From: Natranaerofaba carboxydovora
GTDB taxonomy: Bacteria; Bacillota; Natranaerobiia; Natranaerobiales; Natranaerofabaceae
Length of the DNA stretch: 64,000 nt
Assembly: GCF_022539405.1 (NCBI RefSeq)
Contig: NZ_CP054394.1
Location: forward strand, 2,178,501-2,242,500
Direction of reading: 5' to 3'
Shown: one piece after another, positions 8,127 through 17,159 of the stretch
How the letters are laid out: each line of letters opens with the position of its first letter
Position numbering within the stretch: the first letter of the stretch is position 1
Position numbers and translations under genes: made by a program
Notes under the pieces: model-generated
What the model was told of the DNA's origin: nothing
What the model saw: the letters and a program-made list of their open reading frames with translations, nothing else
Database searches by the model: none

Positions 8127-9719
8127 TCAGATACTTTTAATCATATTAACCCGATTTCCCCTGGAGTTATAAAACACATAATCAAAACAGCATTTAGCTA
8201 TGATAAGGCCTCTACCTTCATCGGAAAAATCATTCGTATTTAAATTTTTTTCTATTCTACTATTCCAGTCAAAACCCTCTCCTTCATCCTGTATGCAAAC
8301 TTTAATATAGTCAGAGGTTTTTTTGAACATGATATGAATTTTCTTTGAATCATCGTGTTTGTTACCGTGCTCGAGGCTGTTGTTAAGCATCTCGTTTACT
8401 CCAAGCATAACTTTGTCCACATCTAATTCATCTTTATAATTATCTATTAAATAGTGATAAATGTTCTTCTTAGCAATATGGATTTCATCAAAAGTACTAT
8501 TAATGGTGAAATTTTTTTCGATCAATTCATTCGGATCCATTTGAAGGGCCAAAACTATAATGTCATCCTCTTTAGGGGAAATCCCTAGAAACTTTTTGTG
8601 ATCACGCTTAATTAACTCTGTTATTACATTTGGATCATATCTATGATGTTTGTAATAGATCTTTTCTAAACGTTTTAGACCATAGATTCTATTCCTTACT
8701 CTAGTATTTAGAAGACCTTTAGTATAAAACAAAAGGGTATCTCCTTTGTTAATTTTACATGTTTTGTTGTCAAACTCAAACAATTTTTTATCAATTGATG
8801 AAGATACAGGAAGCCCCTGACATTCTAATTCTTGTATTTCACCATCCCACCTAGATAACAAAGGTGGTAGATAAAACCCGGCATTACTATATTCAAACAC
8901 ATTAGTTTCAAGATCCAATACCCCAATATAAATGCAGATTAAATAGTCTGAAGGAAAGTTTGCTTCAAGAAATTTTTCAGTAAGATAATATAAAATATCT
9001 TTGGGGTTGATATTTAGCGATCCAAAATTTTCTAAGAAAAAGTTGTTTATTGAGTTTTTTATGAAAATATTTAAAATTAGGCTTTCGTAATCCTGTGTGC
9101 TAACATCGGCAAAAAAGTAAAATATTCTACCTCCTATTTTTTGTATATCACAGTAATTACCTTTTAAGTTTTCAGCAGGCTTGTACCATGAAGAAAATGT
9201 CAAACCATTAATCTCTGGATGGTTAACGTTTGACATTTGTTTGGACAGTACATTATTTTCTTTTAGCGTTCTATTGATTTTTTGATCCAGCCTGCTTAAT
9301 TTTTCTTCAGCTTCAATTCTTCTTTTTCTCTCATTCTTGGTCTCAAACATATACTCCATACAACATCTTATAATGTTTGGACTTAACTCATCTTTGGCCA
9401 TGTAACAACAAAGGCTGGGTTTTCTTTTAATTAAAGACAACTTATCTTCAAAGTTAACTTCCTCGTAAATTATAATTACTGGTAAATTAATGTTGTCTCC
9501 AATATTACAAACTTTTAAGGCAAAATTTTCATCCAACATATCGAGAGTTTTTTCACAAACAAATACCATATCATAATAATTATGTTTTAATTTTATTTTA
9601 GTATCTCCATAATTAAATACTCTATCAATAATAAGTTCTTCTTTTCCTAAGCCTGCTTTTAAGTACTCATATAGCCTTGAATACACATCCAAATTTTTTT
9701 CAAATAACAATAGCCGCAC
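8127..9719 (-). CDS. SpoIIE-like phosphatase domain fused to an anti-sigma-type kinase domain
   Basis: 530 residues from GTG behind GGAGG. A receiver-like N-terminus (1-125) and a short coiled coil (130-165) are followed by a PP2C/SpoIIE domain (about 170-395) and a HATPase_c domain (about 410-530). The kinase part is complete: E443/N447/H451, DEGEGFDW and GRGLIIAK, as in RsbW or SpoIIAB. The PP2C part is eroded: GGD is KGN (Asn 188) and YTDG is YTKG (Lys 334), while Asp 191, Asp 205 and the final EDD remain. Two metal ligands thus appear lost. The STAS partner is encoded directly upstream. Confidence 0.85.
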   Translation of the reverse strand: MRLLLFEKNLDVYSRLYEYLKAGLGKEELIIDRVFNYGDTKIKLKHNYYDMVFVCEKTLDMLDENFALKVCNIGDNINLPVIIIYEEVNFEDKLSLIKRKPSLCCYMAKDELSPNIIRCCMEYMFETKNERKRRIEAEEKLSRLDQKINRTLKENNVLSKQMSNVNHPEINGLTFSSWYKPAENLKGNYCDIQKIGGRIFYFFADVSTQDYESLILNIFIKNSINNFFLENFGSLNINPKDILYYLTEKFLEANFPSDYLICIYIGVLDLETNVFEYSNAGFYLPPLLSRWDGEIQELECQGLPVSSSIDKKLFEFDNKTCKINKGDTLLFYTKGLLNTRVRNRIYGLKRLEKIYYKHHRYDPNVITELIKRDHKKFLGISPKEDDIIVLALQMDPNELIEKNFTINSTFDEIHIAKKNIYHYLIDNYKDELDVDKVMLGVNEMLNNSLEHGNKHDDSKKIHIMFKKTSDYIKVCIQDEGEGFDWNSRIEKNLNTNDFSDEGRGLIIAKCCFDYVFYNSRGNRVNMIKSI

Positions 9720-9747
9720 TTAACTACAACCTCCACAGGAAAAATTG

Positions 9748-10068
9748 TTATTTTTTAGCATCGCCATCTTCTATTTCAATTACTTTATTCAAATGTATCA
9801 TGGAAAACATTTTATTTACATAGTCACTTGTAACATTTATTATCTTTAACTTTCCATTTCTTTCGCTGAGCTTTTTCTGGATTAAAAGTAATTTGCCAAG
9901 TCCAGAACTATCAATCCCATAAACTTTCTCGAAGTCTATAATTATAGTATCGTAGCCTTCATTATAAACAGAAAGTAGGGTTTCTTTAAGGTCTGAAGAA
10001 TTTGTAATATCAATCTTACCTTCAGGAATAATTAGTACACTACCGTCTTCTTTTTTTTCTACTTTCAT
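9748..10068 (-). CDS. STAS-domain anti-sigma factor antagonist
   Basis: 106 residues, the length of SpoIIAA/RsbV proteins. The phosphorylation motif reads GIDSSGLGKL, with Ser 54/55 at the conserved position. Such proteins sequester an anti-sigma kinase when unphosphorylated and are phosphorylated by it. The kinase partner is most likely the HATPase domain of the next gene, 28 bp downstream. No sigma factor gene is in the window. This is the first gene of the three-gene regulatory operon ending at 6543. Confidence 0.88.
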   Translation of the reverse strand: MKVEKKEDGSVLIIPEGKIDITNSSDLKETLLSVYNEGYDTIIIDFEKVYGIDSSGLGKLLLIQKKLSERNGKLKIINVTSDYVNKMFSMIHLNKVIEIEDGDAKK

Positions 10069-10209
10069 AACTAACCCTCCATCCTAACAAGTATTATGTA
10101 ACGTATATACATTAAACCATTTGCCGTTAACTACTTCTAGATAAGCTTAACAAATCCTTTTTTTCTCAATTTTTTTCAATTCAAACTGATAACTAGTTCT
10201 GCTTAATAA

Positions 10210-10272
10210 AAAAAATATTTTAAGGTCTCCAAAACTAACACTGACATAGTCTCCCGGAAACCTTAAAAAAAT
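10210..10272 (-). terminator. Terminator after the holin-like gene
   Basis: An AAGGTCTCC arm pairs imperfectly with GGAAACCTT across a 25-nt loop, followed on the minus strand by a T-rich tract. Position suits the gene ending at 10293. Confidence 0.55.
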
Positions 10273-10292
10273 TTGAATCAATCCGCTTTTAA

Positions 10293-10535
10293 TCACATTT
10301 CCAAAGTGTTTTTTGTACCTGAGTAAGTCCCAACAGCTGCTAAACCAATAGCTGTCCCAATTAACACAGCCTTTGCTGGTTCATCGGGTGCTAAATAAAT
10401 TAAGCTCAGAATATTACCAATAACAATAGCCAAAATTGGTGACGCTTTTTTTGGGAAACCAAGCATTTTGGCCACCTGAATAAGTCCTACCACAAAAGGA
10501 ACCAGGACAACATCATAAACTTCAAATTCCAACAA
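10293..10535 (-). CDS. Small holin-like membrane protein
   Basis: 80 residues starting at TTG behind AAGGGGG. Three hydrophobic stretches (about 5-25, 30-50, 55-72) and the pattern VPFVVGLIQVAKMLGFPKKASP resemble small phage r1t-type holins and their chromosomal relatives. No lysin, structural or integrase gene is nearby, so this is not a visible prophage; such proteins are common as lone chromosomal genes in clostridia. Function is unassigned. An inverted repeat spans its leader at 10548-10635. Confidence 0.55.
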   Translation of the reverse strand: MLEFEVYDVVLVPFVVGLIQVAKMLGFPKKASPILAIVIGNILSLIYLAPDEPAKAVLIGTAIGLAAVGTYSGTKNTLEM

Positions 10536-10547
10536 TTTTCCCCCTTA

Positions 10548-10635
10548 CCCTTTAAGGTATTATAATTTTAGAAAAACCTAAAGAAAGGCTTAATTATTAA
10601 TATTTCTATTTGGATACAAATATCACCTTAAAGGG
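10548..10635. repeat. Inverted repeat between fxsA and the holin-like gene
   Basis: CCCTTTAAGGT at 10548-10558 is the exact complement of ACCTTAAAGGG at 10625-10635, separated by about 66 AT-rich bases. In the holin-like gene's leader it could form a long-loop hairpin. A TATAAT-like box lies inside the loop. Confidence 0.5.
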
Positions 10636-10653
10636 CAAGAAAATCTCATCTGA

Positions 10654-11064
10654 TTAAAAACGTTTGCCAATATCTCCATGATAAACACTTATTCTACCTT
10701 CTTTAATCATTTTATTTATTTTTTTATAGACTATATCCTTGATAATACCTCTTGTTAAAGGAATAAGAAAACTAAAACCAGCCAAATCAGTGACAAGACC
10801 TGGAGTTAATAAAAGCGCACCTCCAACTAAAACTGAAGCAGCATTGAAGAGTTCCTTTGTAGGAAGTTCACCAAAATTAAGTCTCTCTCTAAATCTTCTC
10901 AAAACCTGTACTCCTTGACTTTTGGCCAAGAAAACACCTATTGAACCCGTTGCAGCTATAATGATTATCGTTGGCAAAGTACCAATTAGTCCTCCCAGTT
11001 CAATCAACAGCCATATTTCTAATAAGGGGCCCAGGGTAAACAGCAAAAAAAGCTTAAATAACAA
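10654..11064 (-). CDS. fxsA: FxsA family membrane protein
   Basis: 136 residues. The FxsA pattern is clear: GPLLEIWLLIELGGLIGTLPTIIII, then GVFLAKSQGVQVLRRF, GALLLTPGLVTDLAGF and a short basic cytoplasmic tail. FxsA is an inner-membrane protein that in E. coli relieves phage T7 exclusion by F; its ordinary role is unknown. It lies 34 bp downstream of the thioesterase gene and is probably cotranscribed with it. Confidence 0.88.
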   Translation of the reverse strand: MLFKLFLLFTLGPLLEIWLLIELGGLIGTLPTIIIIAATGSIGVFLAKSQGVQVLRRFRERLNFGELPTKELFNAASVLVGGALLLTPGLVTDLAGFSFLIPLTRGIIKDIVYKKINKMIKEGRISVYHGDIGKRF

Positions 11065-11098
11065 GTCAGAAAGCCTCCTTTAATAGGATTCACCTTTT

Positions 11099-11518
11099 TC
11101 ATTTCCTGAGTTTTTCATTAAGCTTATCATATAATTCACTAGAATTCTTCTTTAAATTCACTGGTTTAGCGTTGTTGTTTACAAAAGCATGTATAGTTTC
11201 ACCAAATGCAAGCAGCATATTATCTGGCTTTCTATATATATTATAACAAAAAGTTAGCCTTGCAGGTGTAAAATTTTTGACACTTGTTTTTAAGCTTATC
11301 AGGTCATCATAATAAGCTGGTGATTTGTACTCACAACTTGATTTCACCACCGGCAAGAAAAGACCTTCTTTTTCAAGTTCGACATACGGAAAACCCAGTT
11401 CCCTAAAATATTCATTCCTACCTACTTCAAACCATATAAAATAATTGGCATAATAGACTACTCCCATTTTATCAGTCTCCTGATATTTTACCCTTAAAGA
11501 TATTTCTTTTTCCATCAT
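11099..11518 (-). CDS. Acyl-CoA thioesterase, YbgC/4HBT family
   Basis: 139 residues from ATG at 11518, chosen because GAGGTGG lies 9 nt upstream. The hotdog-fold signature YQETDKMGVVYYANYFIWFEVGRNEYFRELG matches the 4-hydroxybenzoyl-CoA thioesterase/YbgC family, including the catalytic Asp in the TDxMGVVYYANY helix. Substrates in this family are short or medium acyl-CoAs; the actual one cannot be read from the sequence. It is followed by fxsA and preceded by pyruvate kinase, with a half repeat between. Confidence 0.82.
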   Translation of the reverse strand: MMEKEISLRVKYQETDKMGVVYYANYFIWFEVGRNEYFRELGFPYVELEKEGLFLPVVKSSCEYKSPAYYDDLISLKTSVKNFTPARLTFCYNIYRKPDNMLLAFGETIHAFVNNNAKPVNLKKNSSELYDKLNEKLRK

Positions 11519-11546
11519 AATATTTAACCACCTCATACATTCCGAT

Positions 11547-11586
11547 GATTCCGGTGCAAAAAGTCATATGAACAAAGTTTTGTTTT
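11547..11586. repeat. Half copy of the palindromic element overlapping the pyk stop codon
   Basis: GATTCCGGTGCAAAAAGTC followed by ATATGAACAAAGTTTTGTTTT matches one complete outer arm of the family. The other arm is absent. The inner end of the arm runs into the TAA stop codon of pyruvate kinase at 11585-11587. Confidence 0.85.
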
Positions 11587-13369
11587 ACAAAATTACAGCT
11601 TCTCCTTCATATACTAACCCTCTAAAAGGATCTATTGTAACTACTTCTCCTTCTTCTAATGCTTCAAAAGCTTTTTTTACACCAACAACTACAGGAATAT
11701 TAAGTTCAATGCCTATGATGGCTGTCTTACATGTCAGACCATCTTCCACTGCTATGATCCCTTCCACATTAGACAGTTTGGGCACTATATTTCTTGTTGT
11801 TCTGTCTACAACTATTATATCTCCACCTGATATTCTGTTTATTTTCTCTTCACTATCTATAATATTAATCCTTCCTGTAGAAGGCTTTTTGCCTATCCCC
11901 GTTCCTGATGTTTTGATCTGGCCTACAGTATGTACTCTTATTAAATTTGTGGTCCCTGATATTCCCACGGGCACCCCGGCAGTTAATATTACTAAGTCAC
12001 CATTTTTTAGATATCCAGCTTTCAAAGAAGTACTTATGGCCTCACTAAACATCTCATCTGTTTCATTAGTTTCTTCACACAATAATGGATATACCCCCCA
12101 TGACAGATTTAGCCTCCTCACTATTTTTTTGCAGGGAGTAACAGCCAAAACTGGGATAGAGGGTTTATATTTTGCCACCATTCTTGCCGTATAGCCCGAT
12201 TGAGTACTAGTCAAGATTGCTCTTGTTCCAAGACTTAAAGCCATCTGGCAGGTAGAAAATGCTATAGCATCTGTCACACTTGTATTTGTATTTCCTGCAC
12301 TACTTTCAAATTGTTTCTCTCTGTTTTTGCTATAATAACTGCTATTATCAAATAGCTCATCTTCTGTCCTTTTAACAATACTATACATAGTCCTTACGGT
12401 TTCAATTGGATATTTTCCAATGGCGGTTTCTCCGCTTAGCATCACAGCATCAGTTCCATCAAAAATAGCATTTGCCACATCACTTGCCTCAGCCCTTGTA
12501 GGTCTTGGGTTGTTAGTCATAGATTCTAACATCTGTGTAGCTGTAATAACTGGTTTACCAAGGTGATTAGCCTTTCTTATTATTCTTTTTTGAATCAAGG
12601 GGACATCCTCTGCTTGAATCTCAACACCCAAATCACCTCTAGCAACCATAACACCATCTGAGACTTCCAAAATTTCATCAAGATGTTCTACACTTTCCTT
12701 CGTCTCTATCTTTGAAATAATCGGTATATTGCTTCCCTTATTTTCTAAAACCTTTCTTACTTCCAAAATATCTTCAGCATTTCTAATAAAAGATGCCGCA
12801 ATAAAATCTGCAGATTCGCTTATGGCTATATCCAAATCTTCTTTATCTTTTTCAGTTACCACAGGAATGGACAAATGTGCACCGGGAATACTGACACTTT
12901 TTTTATCTTTGATCACTCCACTGTTTTTTACAAGACAATGTACACCGTTATCCTTAATTTCATTAACCAAAAGCTCTATCATTCCATCATCTAATAGGAT
13001 TGTTATGCCAGGTTTTATCTCATCAATAATCTCAGGAAGATTTATTGCCGCCCTATAGGAATCCCCTAGTATATCACTTTTGGTTAACACAAATTCCTGA
13101 CCTTCTTCTAACCATGTTTCTCCGCCTTCAAAATCTTTAAGCCTAATTTCAGGACCTTTAGTGTCCACTACTACAGCACCTGGCCTTCCCAAATCATCAA
13201 AAACTTCTTTAACCATTCTAATATTTTCCCTGTGCTTTTCTTTCTCTCCATGAGAAAAATTAATTCTGACAACATCCGCTCCATTTTCCACCATTTTGGC
13301 AAAAACAGCCTTGTCTTCTGACGAAGGCCCTATTGTAGCAACAATTTTTGTCTTCTTAATATCATTCAT
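11585..13369 (-). CDS. pyk: Pyruvate kinase with C-terminal PEP-utilizer-like domain
   Basis: 594 residues, the long Bacillus type with an extra C-terminal domain. Motifs: KIVATIGPSS, RINFSHG, VDTKGPEIR, the active-site region ISKIETKESVEHLDEIL, MVARGDLGVE, ITATQMLESMTNNPRPTRAEASDVANAIFDGTDAVMLSGETA. The enzyme makes pyruvate and ATP from PEP and ADP. In the extra domain (about 480-594) the usual GLTSHAA reads GLTCKTA, so the position of the swinging His is Lys 548; the domain is not expected to carry phosphate. The stop codon overlaps a repeat arm. Confidence 0.96.
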   Translation of the reverse strand: MNDIKKTKIVATIGPSSEDKAVFAKMVENGADVVRINFSHGEKEKHRENIRMVKEVFDDLGRPGAVVVDTKGPEIRLKDFEGGETWLEEGQEFVLTKSDILGDSYRAAINLPEIIDEIKPGITILLDDGMIELLVNEIKDNGVHCLVKNSGVIKDKKSVSIPGAHLSIPVVTEKDKEDLDIAISESADFIAASFIRNAEDILEVRKVLENKGSNIPIISKIETKESVEHLDEILEVSDGVMVARGDLGVEIQAEDVPLIQKRIIRKANHLGKPVITATQMLESMTNNPRPTRAEASDVANAIFDGTDAVMLSGETAIGKYPIETVRTMYSIVKRTEDELFDNSSYYSKNREKQFESSAGNTNTSVTDAIAFSTCQMALSLGTRAILTSTQSGYTARMVAKYKPSIPVLAVTPCKKIVRRLNLSWGVYPLLCEETNETDEMFSEAISTSLKAGYLKNGDLVILTAGVPVGISGTTNLIRVHTVGQIKTSGTGIGKKPSTGRINIIDSEEKINRISGGDIIVVDRTTRNIVPKLSNVEGIIAVEDGLTCKTAIIGIELNIPVVVGVKKAFEALEEGEVVTIDPFRGLVYEGEAVIL

Positions 13370-13459
13370 ACTAGCCGCCCCTCTCTTCTATAACATTATC
13401 GTCTCCCTGTCAGCTTATCAACCACCATACCATAAGGGAACTTTTGATCCCTAACCAAT

Positions 13460-13675
13460 AATCTGGTTTAAAAAGTCTTACGAGTAAATTTTTGATTTTA
13501 TTGTTAATACATCTTATCGAAGAAGCAGTTGAAATAAGGCCTGATGACATGAGGTCATCAGCTAATCTAGCTCAGGAAGAGCTAATTGATTAGGAAGCCT
13601 TATTTCGACTGCTGATGAGTTATAGATGTATCAATAAAATCACTTACTTTGCGAGTAGACTTTTTAAACCAGATC
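13460..13675. repeat. Full-length palindromic element (216 bp), divergent copy
   Basis: It fills most of the 307-bp gap between pyk and dnaE and ends one base from the dnaE stop codon. Read on the minus strand it aligns end to end with 49506-49728. Ends are GATCTGGTTTAAAAAGTC and its complement. Inside are ATACATCT/AGATGTAT, an inner stem CAGTCGAAATAAGGC/GCCTTATTTCAACTG, and two apical hairpins: AGCTC/GAGCT flanked by CTAATC/GATTAG, and CTGATGAC/GTCATCAG. It may also act as the dnaE transcript end. The rest of the gap shows only an AT-rich pyk leader. Confidence 0.88.
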
Positions 13676-13676
13676 T

Positions 13677-16600
13677 TTAGTGGTACTTTATCCTAATAGC
13701 ATCACTTCCTAACATATTTTTTACTTCACCTATAAATTTTCTATCTAAGCTCGCCCAGTATTCTTGAGGAACTTTTTTCACCCTCTTTTCCTTTGGAAAA
13801 TAAATAAAAACCGGCAGTTCCCTCTTTTCTTTTTTTAGTAGTTCTTTTAATTTTTCTAGTAAATGGTGCTGGCTATCTTCGATTTTGATATAAATACTTT
13901 TATTATTTTCTATTTGATCTGAGCTATAGCCGTTATTATTAACATTGTTATAACCATTATTTTTATTTTTTAATTCGCCCTTATTAACTTCTTTGAGTAA
14001 ACGTATATCTTTACAGATTATCTTTATTTCATCGTCTTCTTTTTTGTCTAGCCTACCTTCTACAAAAAGTGGGTCTTCGCTATCAATATAGTCTTTAATT
14101 CCTTCGTATTCAGGCGGAAAAACCACAACTTCTACAGAACCCGTCATATCTTCAAGGGTAAGAAAAGCCATTAGATCGCCTTTTTTGGTTGTAATAACGT
14201 TTATATTATTTTTTATCCCACAAATGTTTACATTTGAACCATCGCCGTATTGATTAATAGTTGATATATAAGGGATAGATAGCTCTTGGGTCTTATCCCT
14301 ATATTCTTCTAAAGGATGTCCACTTACATAAAAGCCTAAAAGTTCCTTTTCCATTGACAACCTTTCCTTTAAGCCAAATTCTTCAAAATCAGGAAATTTC
14401 ACTTCTATGCCCGGAGCTTCTTCATCAACTAGATCCCACATAGACATTTGACCCTTTTCTCTTTCTCTGTTTAGAACCTGGGCCTGGTGTATTACTTCAT
14501 CAAGTACAGATAAAAGTTTCTTTCTGTTGGTGCCAAAATCATCAAAAGCACCCACTTTTATAAGACTTTCTAAAGTTTTTCTGTTACACGCCCTGAGATC
14601 AACCCGATTCACAAAATCTAAAAAAGAAGTAAACTTTTCATCTTCTTCTCTAGTACTTATTATCTCTTCTACTGCTGCTTTGCCTACATTTTTGACAGCA
14701 GCAAGTCCAAATCTTATCTTGCCAGGCTCTACCACAGTAAAATTAACCAAAGATTCATTGATATCCGGCGGCAAGATCTCTAGGTCAAGCTGCTTCAAAT
14801 CTTCAATGTAAAGAGATATCTTATCACTATCATCCATAGAGTTGGTTAAAAGTGCAGCCATAAACTCCGTTGGATAGTTAGCTTTTAGATAGGCAGATTG
14901 ATAAGCAAGATAAGCATAAGCAGCAGAGTGGGATTTGTTAAAGCCATAATCAGCAAATTTAACTATCAATTCATATATTTTTTCCCCTAACTCTCTGTCA
15001 TAACCGTTATTTACACAGCCCTCAACAAATTTTACCCTTTGCTCATCTAGGATATTTTTTTTCTTTTTTCCGATAGCTCTTCTTAACAGGTCAGCTTCTC
15101 CAAGGCTAAAGCCAGCTATAATGTTAGCTACCTGCATAATTTGTTCCTGATATACCATTATTCCGTAAGTTTCTTTTAATATGGGTTCTAATTTTGGATG
15201 CGGGTACTCAATTTTCTGCTCTCCATGTTTACTTTTTATGAAAGTTGGTATCTGTTCCATAGGACCCGGCCTAAATAAAGCTGACACAGCAATTATATCT
15301 TCAAAACGCCCCGGCTTCATATCTTTTAGGACATTTCTCATGCCGCTAGATTCAAGCTGGAAGATCCCCAGAGTCTTGGCATCCTGTATAAGTTTAAATG
15401 TTTTCTCATCTTCAAAAGATATTTTGTCTAGGTCTATCTTTTCTCCCCGGCTATTATAGATTATCTGTACAGCATTGTTTAGCATTGTCAAAGTTTTAAG
15501 TCCCAAAAAATCCATCTTTAATAGACCAAGTTCTTCGAGGGTTCCCATAGGAAACTGGGTAACAACCTGGTCGCTATTTTTCTGCAGAGGAACATATTCA
15601 GTAAGAGGTTCTTTGGATATAACTATGCCCGCTGCATGAGTAGAAGCATGTCTATAAAGGCCTTCAATTGACCTCGAGATATCTATCAACTCTTTTATAT
15701 CGTTATCAGCTTTATAAAGTTCTAACAGCTCATTATTTTCTTTAAGAGCATCATCTATGGTCACACCAAGCACATGGGGAATCATCTTGGCAATTTTGTC
15801 TACTTCCCCGTAGCTATAACCAAGAACTCTACCGACATCTCTAACAGCAGCTCTTGCCTGCATGGTACCAAAAGTCATAATCTGAGCTACATGCTCACCA
15901 CCATACTTCTCTACAACATAATCTATTACTTTTTCCCTTTTTTCATAGCAAAAGTCAATATCTATATCTGGCATGTTTACCCTTGCCGGATTCAAAAACC
16001 TCTCAAATAACAAGCCATATTTTAAGGGGTCAATGTTCGTTATGGATAGACAGTAAGCCACCAAGCTGCCTGCAGCAGAACCCCGACCAGGACCAACAAG
16101 TATGCCATTTTCATGGGCAAATCTAACAAAGTCCCATACTATCAAAAAATATGAAGAATAGCCCATTTGTTCAATAACATCTAATTCATAATCTAGCCGT
16201 TCTTTTATTTCAGAAGTTATTTCACTATACCTTTCTTCAAGGCCCTCGTAACAGAGTTTTCTTAAGTAGGTTTTTTCATCGTAACCTTCTGGAACTTCAA
16301 AATAAGGCAGGTGCAAACTGCCTAAATCTAGCTCCACATCACATCTCTCTGCTATTTTGGCTGTATTTGCTATAGCACCTGGACATTCTGAAAAAAGTTC
16401 TTTCATTTCATCAGGAGATTTTAAATAAAATTCATCACAGGGAAACTTCATACGTTCGCTATCATTAATTTCTTTACCCGTCTGTATGCATAAAAGCACA
16501 TCATGAGTGGAGGCATCTTTTTTTTCAAGATAGTGAATGTCATTTGTTGCGACAAGGCCAATATCTAACTCCCTTGACAAGCGTACAAGCTCAGCATTTA

Positions 16601-17159
16601 CCTGCTTTTCTTCTGGCAGGCCATGATCCTGCAGTTCCAAGAAGAAATTATTTTCTCCAAAAATACTTTTATATTGCATAGCTTTTTCTTTTGCCTTCTC
16701 ATAGTCACTCTTAAGTATACTAGTTGGGATCTCTCCACCAAGACACGCACTAAGGGCAATCAACCCTTCTGAATGCCGCTCTAAAAGCTCGGTATCTACC
16801 CTCGGCTTATAATAAAAACCTTCAAGGTAACTTTTGGTCACAAGTTTCATAAGGTTTTTATATCCTGTTTCATTTTCTGCCAAAAGAACCAAGTGGTACT
16901 GGTTAGAATCAATCTTGGGGTCTTTGTCAAATCTTGTTCTTGGAGATACATATACCTCCGAACCAAGAATCGGTTTTATCCCTTTTGCTCTAGCCTCTTT
17001 ATAAAAATCCACCACACCATACATAACTCCGTGATCTGTTATTGCAACAGCATTCATGTTTTTTTCTTTTACCATTTCAATAAGTTCTTTAACACGGCTA
17101 GCACCGTCCAAAAGGCTGTATTGTGTATGCACGTGCAGGTGAACAAAGTCATTACTCAT
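13677..17159 (-). CDS. dnaE: DNA polymerase III alpha subunit DnaE
   Basis: 1160 residues, full length. The N-terminal PHP domain begins FVHLHVHTQYSLLDG with AITDHGVMYG following. The polymerase core has GPGRGSAAGSLVAYCL and PDIDIDFCYEKREKVI with the catalytic Asp residues, and VYQEQIMQVA; helix-hairpin-helix and OB-fold segments follow (SGHPLEEY, VNICGIKNNINVITTKKGDLMAFLTLED). An Asn-rich linker near 1070-1090 precedes a C-terminal TOPRIM-like strand set. In Bacillota DnaE works with PolC at the fork. Neighbours ytrHI and ytoI match the Bacillus subtilis order. Confidence 0.96.
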   Translation of the reverse strand: MSNDFVHLHVHTQYSLLDGASRVKELIEMVKEKNMNAVAITDHGVMYGVVDFYKEARAKGIKPILGSEVYVSPRTRFDKDPKIDSNQYHLVLLAENETGYKNLMKLVTKSYLEGFYYKPRVDTELLERHSEGLIALSACLGGEIPTSILKSDYEKAKEKAMQYKSIFGENNFFLELQDHGLPEEKQVNAELVRLSRELDIGLVATNDIHYLEKKDASTHDVLLCIQTGKEINDSERMKFPCDEFYLKSPDEMKELFSECPGAIANTAKIAERCDVELDLGSLHLPYFEVPEGYDEKTYLRKLCYEGLEERYSEITSEIKERLDYELDVIEQMGYSSYFLIVWDFVRFAHENGILVGPGRGSAAGSLVAYCLSITNIDPLKYGLLFERFLNPARVNMPDIDIDFCYEKREKVIDYVVEKYGGEHVAQIMTFGTMQARAAVRDVGRVLGYSYGEVDKIAKMIPHVLGVTIDDALKENNELLELYKADNDIKELIDISRSIEGLYRHASTHAAGIVISKEPLTEYVPLQKNSDQVVTQFPMGTLEELGLLKMDFLGLKTLTMLNNAVQIIYNSRGEKIDLDKISFEDEKTFKLIQDAKTLGIFQLESSGMRNVLKDMKPGRFEDIIAVSALFRPGPMEQIPTFIKSKHGEQKIEYPHPKLEPILKETYGIMVYQEQIMQVANIIAGFSLGEADLLRRAIGKKKKNILDEQRVKFVEGCVNNGYDRELGEKIYELIVKFADYGFNKSHSAAYAYLAYQSAYLKANYPTEFMAALLTNSMDDSDKISLYIEDLKQLDLEILPPDINESLVNFTVVEPGKIRFGLAAVKNVGKAAVEEIISTREEDEKFTSFLDFVNRVDLRACNRKTLESLIKVGAFDDFGTNRKKLLSVLDEVIHQAQVLNREREKGQMSMWDLVDEEAPGIEVKFPDFEEFGLKERLSMEKELLGFYVSGHPLEEYRDKTQELSIPYISTINQYGDGSNVNICGIKNNINVITTKKGDLMAFLTLEDMTGSVEVVVFPPEYEGIKDYIDSEDPLFVEGRLDKKEDDEIKIICKDIRLLKEVNKGELKNKNNGYNNVNNNGYSSDQIENNKSIYIKIEDSQHHLLEKLKELLKKEKRELPVFIYFPKEKRVKKVPQEYWASLDRKFIGEVKNMLGSDAIRIKYH

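Noticed and set aside
10293-10535. Prophage remnant suggested by the holin-like gene
   Set aside because: No lysin, integrase, structural gene or att-like repeats nearby; such small proteins are often chromosomal.
11568-12194. Long open frame on the plus strand, antisense to pyruvate kinase
   Set aside because: It has no ribosome site and no recognisable domain; the minus-strand frame is a clear pyruvate kinase.
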